NCBI RefSeq assembly: GCF_002222655.1
Contig: NZ_CP022423.1
Location: forward strand, 1,984,001 to 2,048,000
DNA from: Vitreoscilla filiformis
Lineage (GTDB): Bacteria; Pseudomonadota; Gammaproteobacteria; Burkholderiales; Burkholderiaceae_C
DNA length: 64,000 nucleotides
Direction of reading: 5' to 3'
Shown in pieces: positions 38,281 to 47,992 of the stretch. Within the stretch, counting starts at the first letter, position 1. Every line of letters begins with the position of its first letter. The notes under the pieces are model-generated. The model was not told the DNA's origin. It did not search any database and saw only the letters and a program-made list of their open reading frames with translations. The position numbers were made by a program, and so were the translations under genes.

Positions 38281-39585
38281 ATGATGTCCCCGACTTCTTT
38301 GCCTACCCGGCGTCAATGGGTTCAACAGATCGCGGGCGCGGTGGGGCTGCTGGCGGGGATGTCCGCTGCGGTGGCGGCTGCACCCGCTGAGCCGATTCGG
38401 TTGGCGCTGATTGAGGGGCTGTCCGGCCCGTTCGGCAATGCGGGGGAGGCGGTGTTTCGCAACCTCCAATTTACGGTGGAGCGTGTGAACGCACGCGGCG
38501 GTGTGAAGCTGCCCGGTGGCGCCCGTCCGCTGGCGTTGCTGCGCCTCGATAGCAAGGGCAACACCGAGGAGGCGTTGAGCCTGCTGCGCAGTGCCATCGA
38601 CCAAGGTGCCCGTTTCATTCTGCAAGGCAACAGTTCGGCCACAGCCGCCGCCCTCATCGACGCGCTGAACAAACACAACGAGCGCGAGCCGCAGCGCAGG
38701 GTGTTGTTCCTCAACTATTCAGCCGTCGATCCGAGTTTGACGAACGAGCGGTGCAGCTTTTGGCACTTCCGCTTCGATGCCCACGCGGACATGCGCCTGA
38801 ACGCCCTGACCGACGTGATGCGTGCCGATACGCGCCTGAAAAAAGCCTACCTCATCGGCCAAGATTACAGCTTTGGCCAGCAGGTGGTGCGCCGGGCCCG
38901 CGAGATGATCGCCGCCAAGCGGCCAGACATTGAGATCGTTGGTGAGGAGCTGCACCCGATGGGCCGGGTGAAGGACTTCCTGCCCTATGCCACCAAAATC
39001 CGCGCCAGCGGCGCCCAAGCGGTGGTGACGGGCAACTGGGGCAACGACTTGACACTGTTGGTCAAGGCGGTGCGAGACCTGGGGTTGAACGTCAAGTTCT
39101 ACACCTTTTACGGCAATGCACTGGGCGTGCCAGCGACCTTGGGGGATGCCGGCGTGGGCACGGTGCTGGCCGTGTCCGAGTGGCACTTCAATGTGGGCGA
39201 TGCCGGCTCGGACGCCATGGTCGGTGCGTTTCGCCGCCGCTTTCCCAATCCGCAGGAGGACTACCTGCACGCTCGGATGCAGCTCATGGTCGAGATGGCC
39301 GTGGCCGCGATGGAAAAAGCCCGCTCAACCGAGGCCGTACCGGTGGCCCGGGCGCTGGAGGGCCTGTCGTTCCAAGGGGCGGCGGTCGGTGTGCCACACA
39401 GTGGTCTGATGCGTGCGGAGGATCATCAGTTGATCCAGCCGTTGTACGTCAGCGGCATGGATCGGGCGGGGGCAGGGGGGCCGAAGTGGGATGTCGAAGG
39501 CTCCGGCTATGGTTTCCGCACGGTGCGGCGCTTCGATGGCCCTCTCACTGCCTTGCCCAGCCGCTGTACGATGACCCGACCCTGA
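38281..39585 (+). CDS. Branched-chain amino-acid-type ABC solute-binding protein
   Basis: Periplasmic type 1 binding protein (LivK/Peripla_BP_6 class). 434 residues. N-terminal T-R-R-Q-W-V-Q followed by a hydrophobic run and A-A-A-P-A suggests an export signal, possibly Tat type. The mature part has L-S-G-P-F-G-N-A-G and Y-S-F-G-Q-Q-V motifs. Of ATGs at 38272, 38281 and 38284, 38281 is best spaced from GAGGA. No permease or ATPase genes are adjacent, so it is an orphan here and its ligand is unknown. Confidence 0.85.
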   Translation: MMSPTSLPTRRQWVQQIAGAVGLLAGMSAAVAAAPAEPIRLALIEGLSGPFGNAGEAVFRNLQFTVERVNARGGVKLPGGARPLALLRLDSKGNTEEALSLLRSAIDQGARFILQGNSSATAAALIDALNKHNEREPQRRVLFLNYSAVDPSLTNERCSFWHFRFDAHADMRLNALTDVMRADTRLKKAYLIGQDYSFGQQVVRRAREMIAAKRPDIEIVGEELHPMGRVKDFLPYATKIRASGAQAVVTGNWGNDLTLLVKAVRDLGLNVKFYTFYGNALGVPATLGDAGVGTVLAVSEWHFNVGDAGSDAMVGAFRRRFPNPQEDYLHARMQLMVEMAVAAMEKARSTEAVPVARALEGLSFQGAAVGVPHSGLMRAEDHQLIQPLYVSGMDRAGAGGPKWDVEGSGYGFRTVRRFDGPLTALPSRCTMTRP

Positions 39586-39599
39586 ACGGGCCACCGAGC

Positions 39600-39754
39600 T
39601 ATAATCGACAGCTTTTGCGAAACCGGCTGCGGTCGGAACGCAAAAAAACACAGCACGACGCGGGTCGGTTTCACCCGCGCTCGCAAGTCCAACCGAAACC
39701 GTGCGGCGCTCGCAACAGCGGGGCTGGCGGTTTCAGCTTTACAAGGAAATCGCC
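39600..39754 (+). promoter_or_regulatory. rpsO promoter -10 and structured leader
   Basis: TATAAT at 39600-39605 with weak -35. The leader is about 140 nt. It has a hairpin TTTTGCG (39613-39619)/CGCAAAA (39639-39645) with an inner CCG/CGG pairing, a second possible pairing GGTTTC/GAAACC, and two copies of GCGCTCGCAA. In E. coli S15 represses its own translation by binding a leader pseudoknot; similar control here is inferred. Confidence 0.5.
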
Positions 39755-40024
39755 ATGTCCGTGGCTGACATCAACAAGGCCGACATCGTCGCCGCCCACG
39801 CTCGCGGTGCTGCTGATACCGGCTCCCCCGAAGTGCAAGTCGCTCTGCTGACCGCTCGCATCAACGAGCTGACCCCCCACTTCAAGCTCCACGCCAAGGA
39901 TCACCATGGCCGTCGCGGTCTGCTGAAGATGGTCAACCAGCGCAAGCGCCTGCTGGCTTACCTGAAGAGCACGGACGCCGATCGCTACGTTGCGCTGATC
40001 AAGAAGCTGGGCCTGCGCAAGTAA
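39755..40024 (+). CDS. rpsO: 30S ribosomal protein S15
   Basis: Binds the central domain of 16S rRNA early in 30S assembly. 89 residues, exactly the usual length. [28 protein letters not shown] and G-R-R-G-L-L motifs present. ATG at 39755 preceded by AAGGAA. Followed by a strong terminator and then pnp, the conserved rpsO-pnp order. Confidence 0.98.
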   Translation: MSVADINKADIVAAHARGAADTGSPEVQVALLTARINELTPHFKLHAKDHHGRRGLLKMVNQRKRLLAYLKSTDADRYVALIKKLGLRK

Positions 40025-40041
40025 GCTGAGCAACGATGACG

Positions 40042-40087
40042 AAAGCCTGTGTGGAGCCCAGTCTGCACACAGGCTTTTCGTTTTTTG
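40042..40087 (+). terminator. Intrinsic terminator of rpsO
   Basis: 12-bp stem AAAGCCTGTGTG/CACACAGGCTTT (40042-40053 with 40066-40077, 12-nt loop), followed by a T-rich run ending in six T (to 40086). Strong. Confidence 0.9.
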
Positions 40088-40111
40088 AACCTTCCCCCAT
40101 CCGTTTAGATT
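40083..40111 (+). promoter_or_regulatory. Possible pnp promoter
   Basis: TTTTGA (40083-40088), 17 bp, TAGATT (40106-40111); the predicted start near 40118 would place the stem-loop at 40138 inside the pnp leader. It overlaps the T-run of the rpsO terminator. Weak match. Confidence 0.35.
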
Positions 40112-40137
40112 CGCGTCGCTCACGAGCATTGCTGTGT

Positions 40138-40173
40138 CATTCCAAGGCCAGGCGTTGGCCTGGCCTTGGAATG
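40138..40173 (+). promoter_or_regulatory. 16-bp perfect stem-loop in the pnp leader (candidate RNase III site)
   Basis: Positions 40138-40153 pair perfectly with 40158-40173 around a GTTG loop, extendable by a few wobble pairs. It ends 53 nt before the pnp ATG and has no T-run, so it is not a terminator. In E. coli a leader stem cleaved by RNase III underlies PNPase autoregulation; position and shape suggest the same role. Confidence 0.65.
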
Positions 40174-40226
40174 GCATGCCGCCCGAGACGATCGCCGTCT
40201 GAGCTTGTCAGAAAGAAACGAGCGCC

Positions 40227-42521
40227 ATGAGCCTCTTCAATAAAGTCACCAAATCGTTCCAATGGGGCCCGCATCAGGTCACGATGGAAACCGGCGAAAT
40301 CGCTCGCCAAGCCACCGGCGCTGTGCTGGTGGACATCGAAGGCACCGTGGTGCTGGCCACCGTGGTGGCCGCCAAAGACGCCAAGCCGGGCCAAGACTTC
40401 TTCCCGCTGACCGTCGATTACCTCGAAAAGACCTACGCCGCCGGCAAGATCCCGGGCAGCTTCTTCAAGCGCGAAGGCCGCCCCAGTGAGCTGGAAACCC
40501 TGACCAGCCGCCTGATCGACCGCCCGATCCGCCCGCTGTTCCCGGAAGGCTTCTTCAATGAAGTGCAAGTGGTGGTGCATGTGCTCAGCCTGAACCCGGA
40601 AGTTCAAGCCGACATCGCCGCCCTGATCGCTTCCAGCGCCGCGCTGAGCATCTCCGGCATCCCGTTCAACGGCCCGATTGGCGCCGCCCGCGTGGGTTAT
40701 GTCAACGGCGAATACGTGCTCAACCCCGGTAAGACCGAGCTGGCCAACTCCAAGATGGATTTGGTGGTGGCAGGTACGGAGACCGCCGTGCTGATGGTCG
40801 AGTCCGAAGCCGACCAACTGCCGGAAGACGTGATGCTGGGCGCCGTGGTGTTCGGCCATGACCAAGGCAAGATCGCCATCAACGCCATCCACGAACTGGT
40901 GCGCGACGCTGGCAAGCCCGAGTGGCAAGCCGCTGGCCTGTGGTCGCCCCCGGCCAAGGACGAAGCGTTCATCGCCAAGGTGAGCGAGCTGGCCGAAGGT
41001 GCCCTGCGTGCGGCCTACCAAATCCGCTCCAAGCAAGCCCGTACCCAAGCCTGTCGCGCAGCCTACGCTGCTGCCAAGGCGGCCTTGACCGCTGAAGGCG
41101 TGGCTTTCGACGAAGTCAAGGTCGAAGGCTTGCTGTTTGACATCGAAGCCCGCATCGTGCGCAGCCAGATCCTGGCTGGCGAGCCGCGCATTGATGGCCG
41201 TGACACCCGCACCGTGCGCCCGATCGAAATCCGCAACAGCGTGCTGCCGCGTGTGCATGGTTCGTCGCTGTTCACCCGGGGCGAAACCCAAGCCCTGGTG
41301 ATCGCCACCCTGGGCACCGAGCGCGACGCGCAAACCATCGACGCCCTGGCCGGTGAGTTCAGCGAGCGTTTCATGCTGCACTACAACATGCCGCCGTTCG
41401 CCACGGGCGAAACCGGCCGCGTGGGCTCGCCCAAGCGCCGCGAAATCGGCCACGGTCGCCTGGCCAAGCGCGCCCTGGTGCCGGTGCTGCCCGCCAAGGA
41501 AGACTTCCCGTACACCATCCGCGTGGTGTCGGAAATCACCGAATCGAACGGTTCGTCGTCGATGGCATCGGTGTGCGGTGGCTGCCTCTCCATGCTGGAC
41601 GCTGGCGTGCCGCTGAAGGCGCATGTCGCTGGCATCGCCATGGGTCTGATCAAGGAAGGCAACCGTTTTGCGGTGCTGACCGACATCCTGGGCGACGAAG
41701 ATCACCTGGGCGACATGGACTTCAAGGTGGCTGGCACCACGCAAGGCGTGACCGCGCTGCAAATGGACATCAAGATCCAGGGCATCACCAAGGAAATCAT
41801 GCAAGTCGCACTGGCGCAAGCCAAAGAAGCGCGCATGCACATCCTGGGCATCATGGTGGGGGCCGTGGGCGGCGCCAAGGACGAGGTGTCCGAGTTCGCC
41901 CCGCGTCTGTACACCATGAAGATCAACCCCGAGAAGATCCGTGACGTGATCGGTAAGGGCGGCGCCACCATCCGCGCCCTGACCGAAGAAACCGGCACCC
42001 AGATCAACATCGCGGAAGACGGCACCATCACCATCGCCTCGACCGAAGCGGCCAAGGCCGAAGCGGCCAAGAAGCGCATCGAGCAAATCACCGCTGAAGC
42101 CGAAATCGGCAAGGTGTACGAAGGCCCGGTCGTCAAGATTCTGGACTTCGGCGCCCTGGTCAACGTGCTGCCTGGCAAAGATGGTCTGCTGCACATCAGC
42201 CAAATTGCCCACCAGCGCGTGGAAAAGGTGACGGACTTCCTGACCGAAGGCCAGATCGTCAAGGTCAAAGTGCTGGAAACGGACGAAAAAGGCCGTATCA
42301 AGCTGTCCATGAAGGCTTTGTTGGAGCGTCCGGAAGGCATGGAAGAGGAGCGTTTCGAGCGTTCTCGCCGTGAAGACCGGGGTGATCGTTTTGACCGTGG
42401 CGATCGTCGTGATCGCGGCCCGCGTCGTGAGCGTGCTGAGCAAGCTCCGCGTACGGAAGCGGCTGCCCCCGCAGAACCCGCTGCTGACGCGCCGCAACAA
42501 CAACAGCAGCAACAGCAGTAA
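40227..42521 (+). CDS. pnp: Polyribonucleotide nucleotidyltransferase (PNPase)
   Basis: 3'-5' phosphorolytic exoribonuclease of the RNA degradosome. 764 residues against about 711 in E. coli. Two RNase PH domains (first from about residue 10, second from about 315 with [10 protein letters not shown]), helical linker, KH domain (I-G-K-G-G-A-T-I-R) and S1 domain ([17 protein letters not shown]). The extra length is a C-terminal tail rich in Arg/Asp/Gly, then Ala/Pro/Glu, ending in eight Gln (42498-42518). ATG at 40227. Confidence 0.97.
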   Translation: MSLFNKVTKSFQWGPHQVTMETGEIARQATGAVLVDIEGTVVLATVVAAKDAKPGQDFFPLTVDYLEKTYAAGKIPGSFFKREGRPSELETLTSRLIDRPIRPLFPEGFFNEVQVVVHVLSLNPEVQADIAALIASSAALSISGIPFNGPIGAARVGYVNGEYVLNPGKTELANSKMDLVVAGTETAVLMVESEADQLPEDVMLGAVVFGHDQGKIAINAIHELVRDAGKPEWQAAGLWSPPAKDEAFIAKVSELAEGALRAAYQIRSKQARTQACRAAYAAAKAALTAEGVAFDEVKVEGLLFDIEARIVRSQILAGEPRIDGRDTRTVRPIEIRNSVLPRVHGSSLFTRGETQALVIATLGTERDAQTIDALAGEFSERFMLHYNMPPFATGETGRVGSPKRREIGHGRLAKRALVPVLPAKEDFPYTIRVVSEITESNGSSSMASVCGGCLSMLDAGVPLKAHVAGIAMGLIKEGNRFAVLTDILGDEDHLGDMDFKVAGTTQGVTALQMDIKIQGITKEIMQVALAQAKEARMHILGIMVGAVGGAKDEVSEFAPRLYTMKINPEKIRDVIGKGGATIRALTEETGTQINIAEDGTITIASTEAAKAEAAKKRIEQITAEAEIGKVYEGPVVKILDFGALVNVLPGKDGLLHISQIAHQRVEKVTDFLTEGQIVKVKVLETDEKGRIKLSMKALLERPEGMEEERFERSRREDRGDRFDRGDRRDRGPRRERAEQAPRTEAAAPAEPAADAPQQQQQQQQ

Positions 42522-42563
42522 GCTGCGCGTCGTTGCATCCCCCGCCGCCAGGAGTTGACGTCC

Positions 42564-43550
42564 ATGCGAGCCATTGCCATCACCCAGTTCGGTGCCCCCG
42601 AGGTACTGGTCGAAACCGTGTGCGCCGACCCGGTGCCGGCGGCGGGTGAGGTGCTGATCCGCGTCAGCGCTTCGGGGGTGAATCGGCCAGACGTGTTACA
42701 GCGCAAAGGCGCGTATGCACCGCCGCCGGGCGCTTCCGAGCTGCCGGGGTTGGAAGTGGCAGGCACCCTCGTCGCTGGCGATGCGGCGGCGTTGGCGGCG
42801 GCGGGCTGGCAACTGGGGGATCGCGTCTGCGCCCTGGTGGCCGGGGGCGGTTACGCCGAGTTGTGCGTGGCTCCGATTGCGCAGTGTTTGCCAATCCCCG
42901 CCGGTTTGAGCGACGTGGAAGCGGCCAGCCTGCCCGAAACCTTTTTCACCGTCTGGTCGAACGTGTTCGATCGGGCACGCTTGCAGGCAGGTGAAACCCT
43001 GCTGGTACAAGGCGGTACCAGTGGCATCGGCGTGACGGCGATCTTGCTGGCCAAAGCCCTGGGTGCCACCGTCATCGTGACCGCCGGCAGCGATGACAAG
43101 TGCGCTGCTTGCCTCAAATTGGGTGCTGACCACGCCATCAACTACAAAACCCACGATTTCGCTGCCGAGGTCAAGCGCCTGACCGACGGGCGTGGCGTGG
43201 ACGTGGTGTTGGACATGGTTGCCGGCGACTATGTGGCCCGCGAAGTGAGTTGCTTGGCCGATGACGGGCGCATCGTCATCATCGCCATCCAAGGCGGCAC
43301 CAAGTCGGGCTTCAACGCGGGTGACGTGCTGCGGCGCCGGCTCACCATCACAGGTTCGACGCTGCGTCCGCGCTCGGTGGCCTTTAAAGCGGCGATTGCG
43401 CACCAGTTGCGCCAGACCGTATGGCCGCTGTTCGAGCGTGGGGACATCCGCCCGGTGATCGAGCGTGTATTCCCAGCGGCGCAAGCGGCGCAAGCCCATG
43501 CGCTGATGGAGTCCGGTCAGCATGTCGGCAAGATCGTGTTGCAGTGGTGA
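42564..43550 (+). CDS. NAD(P)H quinone oxidoreductase, PIG3 family
   Basis: Zinc-free medium-chain reductase like human TP53I3. 328 residues. N-terminal GroES-like domain ([14 protein letters not shown] and P-G-L-E-V-A-G), F-F-T-V-W-S-N-V-F, and the NADP-binding [11 protein letters not shown] loop at about residue 150. ATG at 42564 preceded by AGGAG. Lies between pnp and tpiA on the same strand. Its paralogue at 14570-15571 is of the QorA subgroup. Confidence 0.92.
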   Translation: MRAIAITQFGAPEVLVETVCADPVPAAGEVLIRVSASGVNRPDVLQRKGAYAPPPGASELPGLEVAGTLVAGDAAALAAAGWQLGDRVCALVAGGGYAELCVAPIAQCLPIPAGLSDVEAASLPETFFTVWSNVFDRARLQAGETLLVQGGTSGIGVTAILLAKALGATVIVTAGSDDKCAACLKLGADHAINYKTHDFAAEVKRLTDGRGVDVVLDMVAGDYVAREVSCLADDGRIVIIAIQGGTKSGFNAGDVLRRRLTITGSTLRPRSVAFKAAIAHQLRQTVWPLFERGDIRPVIERVFPAAQAAQAHALMESGQHVGKIVLQW

Positions 43551-43606
43551 CGCTGCCTTTTATCGACAACCATCGACACAAACACCTCATGCAGGAGATG
43601 AACAAA

Positions 43607-44347
43607 ATGCGACGCAAACTCGTGGTCGGCAACTGGAAGATGCATGGTAGCCACAAGGCCAACGCTGAGCTGTTGGCGGGCATCGTCGAGGCCCGTCCAT
43701 TCGGGTGTGACGTGGCCGTGTGCGTGCCGTTCCCCTATCTGTCTGAAACAGCGGTGACGCTGGCTGCCAGCGACGTGCGCTGGGGCGCCCAAGATTGCTC
43801 GGCCCATGAGCAAGGGGCTTACACGGGTGAAGTGTCTGTGGGGATGCTGCACGAGTTCGGTTGCCGCTACGTCATCGTTGGGCACTCGGAGCGTCGTGCT
43901 TACCACGGTGAAACCGATCAGCTCGTGGCTGATAAGGCCAAAGCTGCCCTGGCACGCGGCATCACCCCGATCGTCTGCGTGGGCGAAACCCTGGAGCAGC
44001 GCGAAGCGGGTGAAACCGAGGCCGTGGTCAAACGTCAGCTTTCGGCTGTGATTCACACGCTGGGCCACTGTGCCGGCGAGATGGTTGTGGCCTACGAACC
44101 GGTGTGGGCCATTGGCACCGGTCGCACCGCATCGCCTGAGCAGGCGCAAGCCGTTCATGCAGTGCTGCGCGCACAACTGCGGGCTGCCACGGCACGGGCC
44201 GATGAGATGCAAATCCTGTACGGTGGCAGCGTCAAACCAGACAACGCCACCGTGCTGTTCACCCAAGCCGATATCGACGGTGGCTTGATCGGTGGCGCAG
44301 CACTCAAAGCCAAGGACTTCGTGGCGATCTGCCGCGCAGCCGGCTGA
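43607..44347 (+). CDS. tpiA: Triose-phosphate isomerase
   Basis: Glycolytic isomerase interconverting DHAP and glyceraldehyde-3-phosphate. 246 residues. Catalytic Lys in G-N-W-K-M-H-G (residue 11), His in I-V-G-H-S-E-R-R, Glu in [10 protein letters not shown], and phosphate loop Y-G-G-S-V. ATGs at 43589 and 43598 are also in frame; 43607 gives the canonical M-R-R-K-L start and fits GGAG spacing. secG follows 40 nt later, a common proteobacterial order. Confidence 0.96.
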   Translation: MRRKLVVGNWKMHGSHKANAELLAGIVEARPFGCDVAVCVPFPYLSETAVTLAASDVRWGAQDCSAHEQGAYTGEVSVGMLHEFGCRYVIVGHSERRAYHGETDQLVADKAKAALARGITPIVCVGETLEQREAGETEAVVKRQLSAVIHTLGHCAGEMVVAYEPVWAIGTGRTASPEQAQAVHAVLRAQLRAATARADEMQILYGGSVKPDNATVLFTQADIDGGLIGGAALKAKDFVAICRAAG

Positions 44348-44387
44348 AAACGCGCGGTTAGCGCTAGTCTTTTGGAGTAGTCAACAC

Positions 44388-44765
44388 ATGCAAATTTGGA
44401 CAAGTTTGCTGGTCGTGGTGCAGATGGTGGCTGCCATCGCCATGATCGGTCTGGTGCTGGTGCAGCACGGCAAGGGCGCGGACATGGGCGCTTCGTTTGG
44501 CAGCGGGGCGTCGGGCAGTTTGTTCGGTGCCACGGGCAGCGCTAACTTCTTGTCGCGTTCGACGGCCATTTGCGCAGGGGTATTTTTCACCGCAACGCTG
44601 GCGTTGGCATTCTTCTCCGGCAGCGTGCGTCCGACCACTCCAACGGATGGTGGCAGCGTGTTGGATCGGGCGGGCGTAGCGGCTTCGGTGCCGGCGGTGC
44701 CACAGATTCCTGCGGTTGCGCCTGCCGTGGCAGCCAGTGTGGGTGTAGCTGCTTCAGCGCAGTAA
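44388..44765 (+). CDS. secG: Preprotein translocase subunit SecG
   Basis: Small membrane subunit of SecYEG. 125 residues. Two transmembrane helices (about 4-24 and 54-74) flank a cytosolic loop with G-A-S-F-G-S-G-A-S-G-S-L-F-G and F-L-S-R-S-T. The tail is Ala/Val/Pro-rich. ATG at 44388 with TTGGAG upstream. The tpiA-secG-tRNA-Leu order is conserved. The gap 44766-44913 shows no gene and no convincing promoter. Confidence 0.95.
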   Translation: MQIWTSLLVVVQMVAAIAMIGLVLVQHGKGADMGASFGSGASGSLFGATGSANFLSRSTAICAGVFFTATLALAFFSGSVRPTTPTDGGSVLDRAGVAASVPAVPQIPAVAPAVAASVGVAASAQ

Positions 44766-44913
44766 GCACAAAAAACCGTGATCGGCCCTAGGAATTTGCG
44801 CTGCATCAGGTTAGAATGCACGTCTGCCTAGCGAGCAATACCTCACGCAAGCTGGCAAATACTTGAAAGATACCGGTCAGAAGCGGGTGTCACACTTCAG
44901 GTAACAAACCCAA

Positions 44914-44998
44914 GCCGACGTGGTGAAATTGGTAGACACGCTATCTTGAGGGGGTAGTGGCGAAAGCTGTGCGAGTTCGAGTCTCGCCGTCGGCACCA
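44914..44998 (+). tRNA. tRNA-Leu (anticodon GAG)
   Basis: 85 nt including encoded CCA (44996-44998). Acceptor arm GCCGACG pairs with CGTCGGC, discriminator A. D-arm GTGAAATTGGTAGACAC, anticodon stem CTATC/GGTAG (one G-U) with loop TTGAGGG, anticodon GAG. Long class II variable arm and T-arm with TTCGAGT. Reads CUC and CUU leucine codons. Confidence 0.96.
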
Positions 44999-45077
44999 GA
45001 TACCGATCGACAGAAAACCTCATCCGGCTTTTCTGTTGTGCGCCCTGAGGCAGAGTTGCTGACAGGGAACAAGCTGG

Positions 45078-45129
45078 GCGCGCTGGGTCTTGGTTTTCGT
45101 ATGAAAGTCAAGGCAAGCGCGCTTTTTTT
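45078..45129 (+). terminator. Strong intrinsic terminator between tRNA-Leu and nuoA
   Basis: Outer stem GCGCGCT (45078-45084)/AGCGCGC (45116-45122), inner 10-bp stem CTTGGTTTTC/GAAAGTCAAG (two wobble pairs) with GTAT loop, then seven T (45123-45129). It ends only 41 nt before the nuoA start codon. The gap 44999-45169 contains no gene I can support. Confidence 0.8.
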
Positions 45130-45169
45130 GTGGCCGGATGGGCTCAAAATCACTGCTGGACACCCAACC

Positions 45170-45529
45170 ATGGATCTGCAAGCCTACCTTCCCGTCATTC
45201 TTTTCATCGTGGTCGGTACTGCCATTGGCATTGCGCCGCAGGTGCTCGGCTTCTTGCTGGGCCCCAATCGCCCCGATGCTGAAAAGAACTCTCCCTACGA
45301 ATGCGGCTTCGAGGCTTTTGAAGACGCTCGGATGAAGTTTGATGTGCGCTACTACTTGGTGGCCATTCTGTTCATCTTGTTCGATTTGGAAATCGCGTTC
45401 CTGTTTCCGTGGGCCGTTTCGTTGCAAGACATCGGCGCGTCAGGTTTCTGGGCGATGATGGTGTTTCTGGCCATCCTCGTCGTCGGTTTTGCCTACGAAT
45501 GGAAGAAGGGTGCCCTGGACTGGGAGTGA
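45170..45529 (+). CDS. nuoA: NADH-quinone oxidoreductase subunit A
   Basis: Membrane subunit at the junction of the arms of respiratory complex I. 119 residues, three transmembrane helices. The loop Y-E-C-G-F-E with its conserved Cys and the [10 protein letters not shown] motif are diagnostic. ATG at 45170; the frame is open upstream through the terminator and tRNA but without similarity. First gene of nuoA-N. Confidence 0.96.
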   Translation: MDLQAYLPVILFIVVGTAIGIAPQVLGFLLGPNRPDAEKNSPYECGFEAFEDARMKFDVRYYLVAILFILFDLEIAFLFPWAVSLQDIGASGFWAMMVFLAILVVGFAYEWKKGALDWE

Positions 45530-45628
45530 TCCCCAGGCATGCACTTGTGGTCAGCATCAGAAAATTCAAGACCTTCTGGGTGCTGGCGCTGTTGAGTTCA
45601 CGCCGCGCTGGCGAGAGGCACGCAACAC

Positions 45629-46108
45629 ATGGCTATTGATGGCGTTTTGAAAGAAGGGTTTGTGACCACCTCGGTCGACAAACTCATCAACTGGTCGAAA
45701 ACCGGCTCTTTGTGGCCGATGACGTTCGGTCTGGCTTGCTGTGCCGTGGAAATGATCCACGCGGGTGCAGCCCGGTATGACATTGACCGTTTCGGCATGT
45801 TGTTCCGTCCCAGCCCACGTCAATCTGACTTGATGGTGGTGGCCGGCACGTTGTGCAACAAGATGGCCCCAGCGTTGCGCAAGGTGTATGACCAGATGGC
45901 GGAGCCCCGTTGGGTGCTCTCTATGGGGTCGTGTGCCAATGGTGGTGGTTATTACCACTACAGCTATTCGGTGGTTCGTGGCTGTGACCGCATCGTGCCG
46001 GTGGATGTTTACGTGCCAGGTTGTCCACCGACGGCTGAGGCGCTGCTCTACGGCATCCTGCAATTGCAGGCCAAAATTCGCCGCGAAAACACCATCGCGC
46101 GCAAGTAA
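45629..46108 (+). CDS. nuoB: NADH-quinone oxidoreductase subunit B
   Basis: Carries the terminal [4Fe-4S] cluster N2 next to the quinone site. 159 residues. Tandem Cys in L-A-C-C-A-V-E-M plus Cys in M-G-S-C-A and P-G-C-P-P provide the ligands. A 99-nt gap separates it from nuoA, the widest in the operon; I see no promoter or stable hairpin there. Confidence 0.97.
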   Translation: MAIDGVLKEGFVTTSVDKLINWSKTGSLWPMTFGLACCAVEMIHAGAARYDIDRFGMLFRPSPRQSDLMVVAGTLCNKMAPALRKVYDQMAEPRWVLSMGSCANGGGYYHYSYSVVRGCDRIVPVDVYVPGCPPTAEALLYGILQLQAKIRRENTIARK

Positions 46109-46125
46109 ACAGGCGCTATACGCTC

Positions 46126-46725
46126 ATGACGAAGAAACTCAATTCTTTGCAAGCTGCGCTCGAAACCGTGCTGGGCGAGCGCATTCGCCATTTCAAGCGC
46201 GATCGCGGTGAGATCACCATCACGGTGAGTGCAGCTGATTATTTCGACGTGGCCAAAGCGCTGCATGACGACCCTAGCCTCAAATTTGAGCAGTTGGTTG
46301 ACTTGTGCGGTATGGACATGTTCACCTACAAAGATCAGCCTTGGGATGGGCCGCGTTTCGTGACCGTGCTGCATCTGTTGTCTGTGAGCCTGAATTGGCG
46401 TTTGCGCGTCAAAGTGTTTGCGCCCGATGACGATTTGCCGGTGGTGGCCTCTGTCAACCCGATTTGGAACTCGGCCAACTGGTACGAGCGCGAGTCGTTT
46501 GACATGTACGGCATCATCTACGAGGGTCACGAGGATCTGCGTCGCATCTTGACGGACTACGGCTTCATCGGTCATCCGATGCGCAAAGACTTCCCTGTCA
46601 GCGGCCATGTAGAGATGCGCTACGACGCTGAAACCCGTCGTGTGGTCTACCAGCCGGTGACCATTGAGCCGCGCGAAATCACGCCGCGCGTGATCCGCGA
46701 AGACAAGTACGGCGGCCTGCACTGA
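46126..46725 (+). CDS. nuoC: NADH-quinone oxidoreductase subunit C
   Basis: 30-kDa subunit of the complex I Q-module. 199 residues. [12 protein letters not shown] and the C-terminal [14 protein letters not shown] motif are the family signature. Separate from NuoD, unlike the fused NuoCD of E. coli. Confidence 0.97.
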   Translation: MTKKLNSLQAALETVLGERIRHFKRDRGEITITVSAADYFDVAKALHDDPSLKFEQLVDLCGMDMFTYKDQPWDGPRFVTVLHLLSVSLNWRLRVKVFAPDDDLPVVASVNPIWNSANWYERESFDMYGIIYEGHEDLRRILTDYGFIGHPMRKDFPVSGHVEMRYDAETRRVVYQPVTIEPREITPRVIREDKYGGLH

Positions 46726-46738
46726 GCCGGGAAACGTC

Positions 46739-47992
46739 ATGGCAGAAATTAAGAACTACACCCTGAACTTCGGTCCGCAGCACCCGGCCGCACACGGCGT
46801 GCTGCGCCTGGTGCTGGAGCTGGATGGCGAAGTCATTCAGCGCGCCGACCCTCACATTGGCCTGTTGCACCGCGCCACCGAAAAGTTGGCTGAGCAAAAG
46901 ACCTTCATTCAGTCGCTGCCCTACATGGATCGGCTGGATTACGTGTCGATGATGTGCAACGAGCACGCTTACTGCTTGGCCATCGAAAAGATGCTGGGCA
47001 TTGACGTGCCGGTGCGTGCCCAGTACATCCGCGTGATGTTCTCCGAGATCACCCGTTTGCTGAACCACCTGCTGTGGTTGGGCTGCCACGGGTTGGACTG
47101 CGGCGCGATGAACATCTGTATCTACTGCTTCCGCGAGCGTGAAGATCTCTTCGACATGTACGAAGCGGTGTCGGGAGCCCGGATGCACGCGGCTTACTTC
47201 CGTCCGGGTGGCGTTTACCGCGATCTGCCGGACTCCATGCCGCAGTATCAGGTTAGCAAGCTCAAGAACGAACGTGCGATCAAGAAGCTCAACGAAAACC
47301 GTCAAGGCTCGTTGTTGGACTTCATCGACGATTTCGTTCAGCGCTTCCCGGCCATGATGGACGACTACGAAACGCTGCTGACCGACAACCGGATCTGGAA
47401 GCAACGTACGGTCGGCATTGGTGTCATCTCGCCGGAACGCGCTTTGAACATGGGTCTGACGGGTGCCATGTTGCGCGGCTCGGGTATCGCGTGGGATCTG
47501 CGCAAGACTCAGCCTTACGACGTCTACGCCAAGATGGACTTCGACGTGCCTGTGGGCGTCAACGGCGACACCTATGACCGTTATTTGGTGCGCATCGCCG
47601 AAATGCGTCAGTCCAATCGCATCATCAAGCAGTGCGTGGACTGGTTGCGTGCCAACCCGGGCCCGGTCATCACCGACAACCACAAGGTGGCACCGCCCTC
47701 GCGTGTGGCGATGAAGACCAGCATGGAAGAGCTGATCCACCACTTCAAGCTCTTCTCCGAAGGTTTCCGTGTGCCTGAGAGCGAGGCCTACGCTGCCGTG
47801 GAGCACCCGAAGGGTGAGTTCGGCATCTATTTGGTGAGCGACGGCGCTAACAAGCCTTATCGCCTGAAGATCCGCGCTCCGGGTTTTGCCCACCTGGCTG
47901 CTCTGGACGAGCTGTCGCGCGGCCACATGATTGCCGACGCGGTGGCCGTGATCGGCACCATGGACATCGTGTTTGGTGAGATTGACCGATGA
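46739..47992 (+). CDS. nuoD: NADH-quinone oxidoreductase subunit D
   Basis: 49-kDa Q-module subunit forming the quinone pocket with NuoB. 417 residues. N-terminal [12 protein letters not shown] (including quinone-site His), H-R-A-T-E-K-L and E-I-T-R-L-L-N-H, and the C-terminal D-I-V-F-G-E-I-D-R end of the family. The stop overlaps the nuoE start by 4 nt. Confidence 0.97.
   Translation: MAEIKNYTLNFGPQHPAAHGVLRLVLELDGEVIQRADPHIGLLHRATEKLAEQKTFIQSLPYMDRLDYVSMMCNEHAYCLAIEKMLGIDVPVRAQYIRVMFSEITRLLNHLLWLGCHGLDCGAMNICIYCFREREDLFDMYEAVSGARMHAAYFRPGGVYRDLPDSMPQYQVSKLKNERAIKKLNENRQGSLLDFIDDFVQRFPAMMDDYETLLTDNRIWKQRTVGIGVISPERALNMGLTGAMLRGSGIAWDLRKTQPYDVYAKMDFDVPVGVNGDTYDRYLVRIAEMRQSNRIIKQCVDWLRANPGPVITDNHKVAPPSRVAMKTSMEELIHHFKLFSEGFRVPESEAYAAVEHPKGEFGIYLVSDGANKPYRLKIRAPGFAHLAALDELSRGHMIADAVAVIGTMDIVFGEIDR

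Noticed and set aside
36508-38676. A 722-codon minus-strand frame opposite hscA-tsaD
   Set aside because: Spans three well-identified plus-strand genes and shows shadow composition only.
40137-42512. A 791-codon minus-strand frame opposite pnp
   Set aside because: Exact mirror of the pnp gene; composition typical for an antisense frame.
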